The position numbers and the translations under genes are program-made. Under the pieces are notes generated by a model that was not told where the DNA came from, did not search any database, and saw only the letters and a program-made list of their open reading frames with translations. Source: Pseudomonadota bacterium (lineage in GTDB: Bacteria > Pseudomonadota > Gammaproteobacteria > Steroidobacterales > MnTg04). Taken from it: 64,000 nucleotides of DNA. Location of the stretch: assembly GCA_022572885.1 (NCBI GenBank), contig JACZVC010000005.1:1-64000 (forward strand), written 5' to 3'. Of this stretch, positions 41,665 to 48,715 are shown in pieces. Within the stretch, counting starts at the first letter, position 1. Every line of letters begins with the position of its first letter.

Positions 41665-43419
41665 TCAGTATGGCAACAACGCCTTATCAGAAGACTCATC
41701 GCCAGCCAGCATGTCCGCTCGCACCAAGGGGATCGGCGGCGCGCCATAGGAAAGAAAAGTGTCGTGAAACTCCTTCCACGCGGCGCGTCCGCCGCGGCTC
41801 GCCGTCCAGTCGTCCCTGAGCTTTTTGATCATCAATTTACCCAGCGTGTAATTGAGGTAGCCCGGGTCGAATGTCCCGCGAAACGCCTGCTGGCTGGCGT
41901 TGCCAGAATCCTGCACACCCTTGTCGATAAACATCTGCCTCGATTCTGCAACCGTCATGCCCTCGGTATGCAGACCGATGGCGGACAGGAAACGAACGTT
42001 GCGCAGCAACGCATTCGATAGTTGTCCGATGCGCGAGTCGGGCGCTTGCCCATCCAGACCGGCGTCGAACATCATTTCTTCGGTGTAATGCGCCCAGCCC
42101 TCGGTATAGGAATAGGTAAAGAACGTTCTGCCAAACGCGGATTCCGATCGGTTGGCATGCAAGAAATTCAGAAAATGCCCCGGCCAGACTTCGTGTACCG
42201 AGACATACAGCAATTTCTTTGCGCCCGGGATATAGGCGAGTCGATCTTCTTCCGACCAGGCCGGGTCGGGCGGGGCGATATAGTAGGTCGATGGCAGGCC
42301 GTCCTCGTACGGCCCCGGTATACGGATATAAGCGAAATTCCAGCGGTTGTAGGGCGGGGCTTCGTCCACCAGTGCTTGTTCAGTGCCCGGAATCGAAACC
42401 AGGTCCTTTTCGATCAGGAACTGCTTCAAGTCGGCCAATTGCCTGCGCGCACCCTCGACCGGGCCGCCTGCCATCTTGATCCGGTCATTCTTGGCCGCGC
42501 ACTCGTGAATGGACAGGCCGGGGGCAAAGACGTCGCAGACTTCGACCAGCGCCGCAAGATTGCGCTCGAGGTCGGCCTGCCCGGCAGCCTTCAACTCCGC
42601 AATGCCGATGTCGACACCCTCGGCCATCCGCAACATCCTGAGAAATTTTTCCTCCCCCAGCGCGAAATCATCGCTGGCGGTTTCCAGTTCGCTGTCGAGC
42701 CAGGCGGTCATTTCTTTTAGTGCTTCGATAGCGCCCGCATTTGCGGCTGAAAAATCGGCTTGCAAACCGGCATCATCAACGGCCGAGAAAATCTGCGGAA
42801 CATCGTTGGCAAAAAATGTTGCATAACCCGCCAATATGGACCGGGAAACCACAATATGCGGTCTGGCCAGCGGGGTAACGAGATTGCTGCGCATCTGCGT
42901 GAGATACGCCGGAATCGCCGCTGCATGCCGGCTAAAGGCGGCCATCCGCTGGCGGAGCGGCGCATATTCGAGTGATAGATAAATACTTGGATCAATGGCA
43001 AAAGCGTAAACCACGACGTTGGCTTGCAGGAACCCCGAATGTTCGAGAAAAAACAGTTGTTTGTCGGCAGTCGCCATGAGGTAAGAGCGCTCGAACTTTT
43101 CGCGGCCAGCCAGCGCATCGTCCGCATAAGCCTCCGCTTGCGCTCTGCGCTCTTTGAGCCAGGCGATCTCGGCGGCAACCGCAGCCGGGCTGTAGTCATG
43201 CAACTGGCCATCGAATTCGTGCCGCCCGGCGCGAATCGCAGCAGCGGGGCTGTGTTCGAAATATTCCTCGATAAACGACTCCCGAAAATCCGCCCACGGC
43301 ATTTGCTGATTGGCCGGTTCGGCCAGACCCGCAAGATCTTTTTTATCGCCAGCAGGCTCGCAGGCGCCCAGCGTTGCCAGGATCAGGATGGCAATGAGAT
43401 AATGCGACTGAAATTTCAT
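41665..43419 (-). CDS. DUF885 family lipoprotein (metallopeptidase-like)
   Basis: 584 residues. The N-terminus ends in the lipobox TLGAC (Cys20), so it is a lipoprotein, in contrast with its soluble paralogue downstream. The conserved VHEVWPGHFLNFLHANRS motif lies near residue 410, followed by SYTEGWAHYTEEMM, the gluzincin-like second motif. The two genes are adjacent and probably one operon, arising by duplication. The cleavage specificity is unknown. Confidence 0.88.
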   Translation of the reverse strand: MKFQSHYLIAILILATLGACEPAGDKKDLAGLAEPANQQMPWADFRESFIEEYFEHSPAAAIRAGRHEFDGQLHDYSPAAVAAEIAWLKERRAQAEAYADDALAGREKFERSYLMATADKQLFFLEHSGFLQANVVVYAFAIDPSIYLSLEYAPLRQRMAAFSRHAAAIPAYLTQMRSNLVTPLARPHIVVSRSILAGYATFFANDVPQIFSAVDDAGLQADFSAANAGAIEALKEMTAWLDSELETASDDFALGEEKFLRMLRMAEGVDIGIAELKAAGQADLERNLAALVEVCDVFAPGLSIHECAAKNDRIKMAGGPVEGARRQLADLKQFLIEKDLVSIPGTEQALVDEAPPYNRWNFAYIRIPGPYEDGLPSTYYIAPPDPAWSEEDRLAYIPGAKKLLYVSVHEVWPGHFLNFLHANRSESAFGRTFFTYSYTEGWAHYTEEMMFDAGLDGQAPDSRIGQLSNALLRNVRFLSAIGLHTEGMTVAESRQMFIDKGVQDSGNASQQAFRGTFDPGYLNYTLGKLMIKKLRDDWTASRGGRAAWKEFHDTFLSYGAPPIPLVRADMLAGDESSDKALLPY

Positions 43420-43597
43420 TTTTTTCCTCTGTATCTAGTCTGATTGCCATGCTGGCGCTCCGGTGGAGTATAACCGCCGCTTTGCGAAGTGGCACATAGT
43501 GGTGGCTCATCGTCTTGGCAATCCGACTGCCGATAATTCATAATCCGCCGGTCCGAAAATCATATATCCCATTAGTTCTTTTTCAAGGCGATCGTTT

Positions 43598-44356
43598 ATG
43601 GCCAAACTGAAGGCATCGCTGATCCATCTCGTGCTGAGCAGCGTCGTGGTCGGCAGTATCTTTCTGATTATCTTTTTTGCCTGGTATCCCTATCCCTATT
43701 TTGAAATCCGGGGGGCAGGCGGTATCGTGCTGATTCTGATCGGCGTTGACCTGGTGCTCGGGCCGCTGCTGACTTTCATCGTCTACAAACCCATGAAGAA
43801 GTCTCTCGTATTCGACCTGTCGGTTATCGTCATGATCCAGCTTGCGGCATTGGTCTATGGCGTTAGTGCGATCTACGAGGAACGCCCGTATTTCATGGTT
43901 TACGCCGTTGACCGGTTCACTCTGCTGGCCGAAAAAGACATCGATTTTTCAGAAATTACTGGCCAGTCACTAAAAGAAAAGCCCGGCATTGGCCCGCTCA
44001 TGGTGCTGTCAAAAATGCCCGAGGATCCGCAGGAACGGCAAAAACTGATGACAGAAGTCGTGTTCGAGAACAAGCCGGACCTGGATCGCCGGCCGAAATA
44101 CTGGGTCCCGTACCGGGAGAACCTGGAGATCGTTTTTGCGAGAACCAAAACGCTGCGAGAACTAAGAGAGAAACGCGGGTCCGTTGCCGGTCTGGTGGAC
44201 AAAATAGTCGCTAGCCAAGGCGGGAAAATCGATGACCTGGTGTTTGCGCCGATGATCGGCAAGAACGGCGATTTCGCGATCGTGCTGGACAGAAAAACCG
44301 GCAGGCTGGTCGACGCCATTGCCGTCGACCCCTGGCTGGATGACGACCCGGCCTGA
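43598..44356 (+). CDS. TfpX/TfpZ-like type IV pilin accessory protein
   Basis: 252 residues. Three hydrophobic segments (about 10-30, 45-65, 75-95) contain the family pattern FAWYPYPYFEIRGAGGIVLILIG and VDLVLGPLLTF; the rest is a periplasmic domain with EERPYFMVYAVDRFTLL. TfpX/TfpZ proteins aid expression of particular type IV pilins, whose genes are usually adjacent. No pilin is present here, so it is an orphan. It is divergent from the DUF885 pair and ends 62 bases before tRNA-Cys. Confidence 0.82.
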   Translation: MAKLKASLIHLVLSSVVVGSIFLIIFFAWYPYPYFEIRGAGGIVLILIGVDLVLGPLLTFIVYKPMKKSLVFDLSVIVMIQLAALVYGVSAIYEERPYFMVYAVDRFTLLAEKDIDFSEITGQSLKEKPGIGPLMVLSKMPEDPQERQKLMTEVVFENKPDLDRRPKYWVPYRENLEIVFARTKTLRELREKRGSVAGLVDKIVASQGGKIDDLVFAPMIGKNGDFAIVLDRKTGRLVDAIAVDPWLDDDPA

Positions 44357-44393
44357 TTTCAGCTGAATGCCATACAAATCCGGCCGATTGTGG

Positions 44394-44399
44394 TAAATT
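44394..44399 (+). promoter_or_regulatory. Probable -10 element of tRNA-Cys
   Basis: TAAATT, followed by a GC-rich discriminator (GCGCCCCGC), 20 bases before the tRNA. The -35 region (CATACA at 17 bases) is weak. Confidence 0.4.
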
Positions 44400-44418
44400 T
44401 GCGCCCCGCTGACTCACT

Positions 44419-44492
44419 GGCTAGGTGGCAGAGTGGTTATGCAGCGGCCTGCAAAGCCGTGTACGTCGGTTCGATTCCGTCCCTAGCCTCCA
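44419..44492 (+). tRNA. tRNA-Cys(GCA)
   Basis: Acceptor stem GGCTAGG/CCTAGCC, anticodon GCA at 44451-44453 within CCTGCAAAG, T-arm GGTTCGATTCC, encoded CCA at 44490-44492. Equivalent to cysT. Confidence 0.96.
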
Positions 44493-44522
44493 TCATCGAC
44501 TTTTTCCAGTCATCCTGACGGC

Positions 44523-44528
44523 TATAAT
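44523..44528 (+). promoter_or_regulatory. -10 element of tRNA-Leu
   Basis: A perfect TATAAT between tRNA-Cys and tRNA-Leu, 44 bases before the tRNA; no good -35 is seen. tRNA-Leu may be read both from here and from the tRNA-Cys promoter. Confidence 0.4.
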
Positions 44529-44571
44529 GACCGGGACTCAGCGATATCCATGACCCACACCGCCCGGGTGG

Positions 44572-44649
44572 CGAAATTGGTAGACGCAAGGGACTTAAAA
44601 TCCCTCGATCAATGTGATCGTGCCGGTTCGATTCCGGCCCCGGGCACCA
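44572..44649 (+). tRNA. tRNA-Leu(UAA), integration site of the element
   Basis: Acceptor stem GCCCGGG/CCCGGGC, anticodon TAA at 44596-44598, long variable arm with stem CGATCA/TGATCG (44606-44620), T-arm GGTTCGATTCC and encoded CCA. From the anticodon stem onward it is partly repeated at 52702-52760 with a different variable arm, so its 3' half was probably delivered by the integrated element. Confidence 0.96.
44592..44649 (+). repeat. attL: 3' half of tRNA-Leu
   Basis: Two identical blocks are shared with 52702-52760: 16 bases from the anticodon arm (44592-44607) and 29 bases of the 3' end (44621-44649). They are separated by 13 non-matching bases of variable arm. Offset to the distal copy is 8110-8111 bases, giving the element size. 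Confidence 0.85.
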
Positions 44650-44771
44650 ATTAAATCAGTGAGTTATAGCTGATCGAACTTTCGCTGCTGACAAGGATTT
44701 GCCTTTTGGTCCACAAATGGTCCACAGTACGTCAGAACAGTTGGCGGACGGAGAGGACACGGAGAGGACCA

Positions 44772-45860
44772 GTGGCGACAATCACAAAGCGTGAATCAAC
44801 GGACGGCAAAACCGTTTATCGATGCCGCATTCGATTGAGTGGTTATCCCGATCAGAGCGCGACATTTAAATCCATAAAAAAAGCGAAGGACTGGGCCAAG
44901 ATCACCGAGGCGGCGATCATCGAGGGCCGACATTTTTCCAGCCAAAAAGCCAAGCGACGGACGCTGGCCGAGGCGATCGATCGTTACACTGACGACAATC
45001 TGCCGGCGCTCGCGGCCAGCGAGCAAAAGAGCCGAACGCGCCATCTTGAGTACTGGAAAAAGCGCCTGGGCAAAATGACGCTCGCGCACTTGTGCAACGA
45101 CGCCGAGCCGATTCGGGAGCTGAGAAAGAAACTCAGCCGAGGCAAGACGGTGCGCGGCACGATTCGCTCGCCGGCGACCGTGAATCGATACCATGCCAGC
45201 CTGTCAAAGCTGTTCACTACAGCGATGCGGTGGGGTTGGGCAAACTCCAATCCGATGAGACTAATCGAGAAGGGCAGGGAAGCAGCCGGCCGCGAGAGAT
45301 TCCTGGCTGACGACGAACTCGATCGACTACTAAAGGCGACCGCAAAGAGTAAGGATCCGTTTCTCGATATCACGGTCAAGCTCGCGTTGACGACCGGCGG
45401 ACGCTATTCCGAAATCCTGGGCCTTACCTGGTCAAACGTATCAATCGAGCGAGAGACCGTCACGTTTCGGAATACCAAGAACAAGGAATCGCGAACGGTA
45501 CCGCTCGTGGAGCCGGCGCTATCGGTCGTCACGAAATTGCATGAGACGCGACGCCAGGATACCGACTTGCTGTTTCCCTGGTCGAAGCCGGACCAGCCAA
45601 AGGATATTCGCAATGGCTGGCAGAACGCGCTCAAGGCCGCTGAGATCGAAAACTTTACGTTTCACGATCTCAGGCATACCTGCGCGAGCTATCTGGCGAT
45701 GAACGGCGCCAGCCCGTCCGAGCTGGCCGCTGTCCTCGGCCACAAGACTCTCGCAATGGTGAAGCGGTACAGCCACGTCAGCGAAGTCCATACGGCGGAC
45801 CTGGTTCGCGCGATGGCGGCGAAGCGGTTCGGATCGAAAGAGGCAACGAGCGATGAATAA
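44772..45860 (+). CDS. Tyrosine recombinase / integrase of the element
   Basis: 362 residues from the GTG at 44772, chosen because GGAGAGG lies four bases upstream; the frame is open to a TTG at 44706. An N-terminal arm-binding region and SAM-like core (about 65-165) precede the catalytic domain, with the Arg in TTGGRYSEILGL, HDLRHTCASYL, and LGHKTLAMVKRYSHVS containing the final His and nucleophile Tyr. It sits 122 bases from the tRNA-Leu 3' end and reads away from it, the standard position for a tRNA-targeting integrase. Confidence 0.93.
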   Translation: MATITKRESTDGKTVYRCRIRLSGYPDQSATFKSIKKAKDWAKITEAAIIEGRHFSSQKAKRRTLAEAIDRYTDDNLPALAASEQKSRTRHLEYWKKRLGKMTLAHLCNDAEPIRELRKKLSRGKTVRGTIRSPATVNRYHASLSKLFTTAMRWGWANSNPMRLIEKGREAAGRERFLADDELDRLLKATAKSKDPFLDITVKLALTTGGRYSEILGLTWSNVSIERETVTFRNTKNKESRTVPLVEPALSVVTKLHETRRQDTDLLFPWSKPDQPKDIRNGWQNALKAAEIENFTFHDLRHTCASYLAMNGASPSELAAVLGHKTLAMVKRYSHVSEVHTADLVRAMAAKRFGSKEATSDE

Positions 45861-46410
45861 TCTTGAGTGGTACGAGCTTGCCGTCGGCATTCGTCGGCGC
45901 ACCGCAATCATCATTGGTGCTAGAAAGATTCATTATTTTGCCGGCGTCGAACTGGATGCGAGCCAGACGAAGCACGTAGACGCTCGTGACTGGTCATTAG
46001 AGGACTTGCCAGCTGACTGCCGTTCCGCAATCGAAGATCTACTTGAGCGAATCCCGCAGATTGATTTGAAACGAGAGTTCGGCGAAATATTCCTGGCGGC
46101 CAAAGACATTGGATGGATCGAGGCTATGGCCAAGCAATCCGAATGGCGGAATCTTGAGCAGGCCCCATCTTTTCAAATTGGTCGCGAAGTGAATGCCGCC
46201 GAATATATAAAAACGAACAGGAGACTAGAGAAGCGATACCTGGAATTACTTGGGCCCTTGGCTCAGAGATTGCCGGGACCATTTGAAGACAATGCTGATA
46301 AGCCAATGCGAAAAATTCTCGAACAAGAATTTAATATGAAGCCACGAACAGTCAACAACCGACTTATTAAAATGAAATTGCGCAAATCGGTACCCAAAAA
46401 CAAGCGCTAG
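45853..46410 (+). CDS. Element hypothetical protein 1
   Basis: 185 residues, overlapping the integrase by eight bases, so it is co-translated. No signal or membrane helix. The charged C-terminal 40 residues (MRKILEQEFNMKPRTVNNRL then KMKLRKS) look like a helix-turn-helix, and the N-terminal half contains GIRRRTAIIIGARKIHYF. I do not recognise a family. Its place after the integrase suggests a regulatory or excision role. Confidence 0.65.
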   Translation: MNNLEWYELAVGIRRRTAIIIGARKIHYFAGVELDASQTKHVDARDWSLEDLPADCRSAIEDLLERIPQIDLKREFGEIFLAAKDIGWIEAMAKQSEWRNLEQAPSFQIGREVNAAEYIKTNRRLEKRYLELLGPLAQRLPGPFEDNADKPMRKILEQEFNMKPRTVNNRLIKMKLRKSVPKNKR

Positions 46411-46438
46411 ATTGGTAATGCTGATCTGAATTACCAAT
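46411..46438. promoter_or_regulatory. Inverted repeat upstream of the AlpA-like gene (candidate operator)
   Basis: ATTGGTAAT (46411-46419) and ATTACCAAT (46430-46438) are perfect inverted copies separated by 10 bases, starting directly after the TAG of the previous gene and 56 bases before the AlpA-like start. No T-run follows, so an operator for a dimeric protein fits better than a terminator. Confidence 0.5.
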
Positions 46439-46493
46439 ACGTTAGGGAAGCCAAACTCAGCCATGTAAACATGCTTCCAACTAGGAGGCCAAC

Positions 46494-46733
46494 ATGGCAA
46501 ATCAAGCAAACAAGCAGCGAACACCGGATACCCGTTACATTCCGGTCGCCCAATTCGATCAGTACCATCCCTGGCCGACGCCGCAGTCGATTCGCAATCG
46601 CATTCACGCAGCGAAGCGAGGCACCGACGCCGACTTTTTGAAGTGCATCAAATGGGCCGGCGGTCGAGTGCTGGTCGATGAGCAAGCGTTTCTTACCTGG
46701 CTCGAAGGACAGTCCGACACTGAGGTCGCGTAA
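46494..46733 (+). CDS. AlpA/excisionase-like DNA-binding protein
   Basis: 79 residues, with an ideal AGGAGG ribosome-binding site. The fold pattern is a MerR-like winged helix as in AlpA, Xis and phage Cox proteins: YIPVAQFDQYHPWPTPQSIRN, a variable wing, and the end VLVDEQAFLTWLEGQ. In satellites and P4-like elements AlpA proteins control integrase expression and excision. The short inverted repeat just upstream could be its operator. Confidence 0.7.
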   Translation: MANQANKQRTPDTRYIPVAQFDQYHPWPTPQSIRNRIHAAKRGTDADFLKCIKWAGGRVLVDEQAFLTWLEGQSDTEVA

Positions 46734-47102
46734 ATGGCTTCGGTCGAGGCGAAATCCGGCTGCCGCCGGACACTGCCGCCATATGGGCGACAGTATCTCG
46801 AAGATCCACCCAGCGCTGGCTTGTGGGTCGTTTTCGGCCCGGACGCATGGGACTTCGCGAGTAAACAGCCGTTTCCGGTCGTTGTGCTTCCGCCCGGCGC
46901 GAAGCCAACGGACTACGACTGGCCGGCTACGTCCGGTCCAGCCCTAATCTTCGAGACTGGTCCGCGAGCTGACGATCTGCTGCATGAACTAGCCAAGAGT
47001 CTAATGCTGGTCGGGGCACCGTCAGTCGTTGCGATTCGGGAGTCATTGCTCAGCTCGTCCAAGTGCTCTCTTTTCTTCGAGGCGGTACCTTATGGCGAGT
47101 AA
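46734..47102 (+). CDS. Element hypothetical protein 2
   Basis: 122 residues, starting on the base after the AlpA-like stop. The sequence is mixed alpha/beta (GLWVVFGPDAWDFASKQ, PVVVLPPGAKP, LLHELAKSLMLVGAPSVVAI). No family recognised. The end overlaps the RepA-like gene by 11 bases, implying translational coupling and possibly a partner of that ATPase. Confidence 0.6.
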   Translation: MASVEAKSGCRRTLPPYGRQYLEDPPSAGLWVVFGPDAWDFASKQPFPVVVLPPGAKPTDYDWPATSGPALIFETGPRADDLLHELAKSLMLVGAPSVVAIRESLLSSSKCSLFFEAVPYGE

Positions 47103-48147
47103 CGGTGAAACCGTCCAGATACCTATCAGAAGACCAAGAGCCGATCTAACCTGTTTCGCAGACATTCAGGAATCCCGGCTTGAGTGGTTGTGGCCGGGTC
47201 GAATTCCACTCGGCAAGTTGTCGGTCATTGCAGGGGATCCGGGACTCGGGAAATCACTGGTGACGATTGCTATCGCTGCTGCCGTTACCAGCGAAGCGAA
47301 ATGGCCCGATTGTCACGAGTATGCACCGCACGGCAGCGTAATCTTGCTCTCGGGTGAAGACGATGACAGCGACACGGTGAAGCCTCGATTGCGGGCTGCC
47401 GGCGCCGACCTGGACAACATCTATTCCATGAGCGCAGTGATCGAAAATGACGATGGCAGTCGCCGCGGACTAGCGTTGGACCGCGACATGGAATTGTTGC
47501 GCGACGCTATTCGCCGCATTCCAGATTGCCGACTTGTCGTCATAGATCCGCTTGCCGCGTTTCTCGGGTCTGTGGACTCACACAAGAATGCCGACGTTCG
47601 CGGGCTGCTCAGCGTGCTTGCCGAGATCGCCCAGGAGAGTCGAGTCGCGATCCTCTACGTGAGTCATCTCAACAAGGGAACCGGAGGACCGATGGCGCGC
47701 ATCACGGGCTCGGGTGCGTTTGTCGCTGCCGCTCGCAGCGGCATGATTGTTGGTCGTGATCCGGAAAACGCCGATCGGCGAATTATTTTCATGCCGAAAT
47801 GCAATTTATCAAAAGAGGTCGAGGGCGTCGCGTACCGAGTCAGGGAATCGTCTGAGGATAGTGAATTGCCAGTTGTTCAGTGGGAGCAGGGCTTCGTAGA
47901 CGTCGATGGCGAGACCTTGCTAAGTAGCGAGGGATCAAACAACTGTCGAGAGCGCACAGAGGCCGCTGAATGGCTTGTTGTTGAGCTATCGACCGGCCCG
48001 CAATTGACGACAGATCTACAGAGCAAGGCGAAGCAGGCAGGCCATGCTTGGCGCACAGTACGACGCGCAAAGGATGAACTTGGTGTAAGGCCAAGACACG
48101 ACGGTATCAGCGGCAAGTGGCGATGGGTGTTGCCGGGAAATGAATAA
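47092..48147 (+). CDS. RepA-like AAA ATPase (RecA-fold, replication type)
   Basis: 351 residues from the ATG at 47092. Walker A is GDPGLGKS (48-55), Walker B is CRLVVIDPLAAFLG, and YVSHLNKGTGG with RITGSGAFVAAARSG are typical of the RSF1010 RepA-like helicase group (AAA_25). The last 80 residues look like a winged helix (EAAEWLVVELSTGPQLTTDL). Such proteins act as hexameric helicases for plasmid or satellite replication. No primase domain is present in this protein. Confidence 0.82.
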   Translation: MASNGETVQIPIRRPRADLTCFADIQESRLEWLWPGRIPLGKLSVIAGDPGLGKSLVTIAIAAAVTSEAKWPDCHEYAPHGSVILLSGEDDDSDTVKPRLRAAGADLDNIYSMSAVIENDDGSRRGLALDRDMELLRDAIRRIPDCRLVVIDPLAAFLGSVDSHKNADVRGLLSVLAEIAQESRVAILYVSHLNKGTGGPMARITGSGAFVAAARSGMIVGRDPENADRRIIFMPKCNLSKEVEGVAYRVRESSEDSELPVVQWEQGFVDVDGETLLSSEGSNNCRERTEAAEWLVVELSTGPQLTTDLQSKAKQAGHAWRTVRRAKDELGVRPRHDGISGKWRWVLPGNE

Positions 48148-48175
48148 CAAGGCGGCCACGATTCCCCGCGCCAGA

Positions 48176-48252
48176 ATCTTGGACAAGTTGGCCACCTTCC
48201 CGCAACTTGGCCAACTTGGCCAACATTTCGGGACGGGTGTTTGTGGACAAGT
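48176..48252. repeat. Short repeats downstream of the RepA-like gene (possible origin)
   Basis: ACTTGGCCA occurs twice in direct tandem (48205-48222), with a related AGTTGGCCA at 48186-48194, and GGACAAGT near both edges (48181 and 48244). Clusters of short repeats beside a replication gene can be iterons. The number of copies is small and no AT-rich unwinding region is evident. Confidence 0.35.
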
Positions 48253-48263
48253 GGAGAGTAGAG

Positions 48264-48521
48264 ATGGACAAACCAGAAATGATGAACCCGCCGGCCGCCG
48301 AACAGATAAATGAAGTGGCCGCGGCGATGCGTAAAGCAATAGTGGTTTATTTCGACGCCGGCTACTCACCGGGAACAATTTCAGGCGGACTCATGGTCGC
48401 CATCTACAACCTGATGAAAGCCCAGGAGATGAGCGAGATGAAAATCTCAAACGAGCTGTATCGGATAGTGGACGGAGTTCGTGAACTAGCATTTCTTGCA
48501 TTTGAAAATTCTAACGAGTAA
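48264..48521 (+). CDS. Element hypothetical protein 3
   Basis: 85 residues from the ATG at 48264, which follows GGAG seven bases upstream; the frame is open to a TTG at 48207. The sequence is alpha-helical (EQINEVAAAMRKAIVVYFDA, LMVAIYNLMKAQEMSEM). No family recognised. It lies between the replication ATPase and the capsid gene. Confidence 0.5.
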   Translation: MDKPEMMNPPAAEQINEVAAAMRKAIVVYFDAGYSPGTISGGLMVAIYNLMKAQEMSEMKISNELYRIVDGVRELAFLAFENSNE

Positions 48522-48640
48522 CCTGTGCCTGCGTTAAGTCGCTCCATCATCGGTTATTGCTTCGCGCTAACCGATTGGCATGCAGCGACTGGAAGTGAAG
48601 TTATCCGCGAAAGCGATGCGACTCGCCGACACGCACAGGT

Positions 48641-48664
48641 GGCCCGGGAACGTTGTTCCGGGCC
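48641..48664 (+). terminator. Strong hairpin upstream of the capsid gene
   Basis: GGCCCGGGAAC (48641-48651) pairs with GTTCCGGGCC (48655-48664), with one bulged G, over a three-base loop. A T-run is found 20 bases further on, not immediately after. It may separate the replication and capsid transcripts or act in the capsid mRNA leader. Confidence 0.4.
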
Positions 48665-48715
48665 TTGCATGTGTTGCCGGCAGTCGTTTTTTTCTGCCTG
48701 TCGGCCGGAGAAGTC

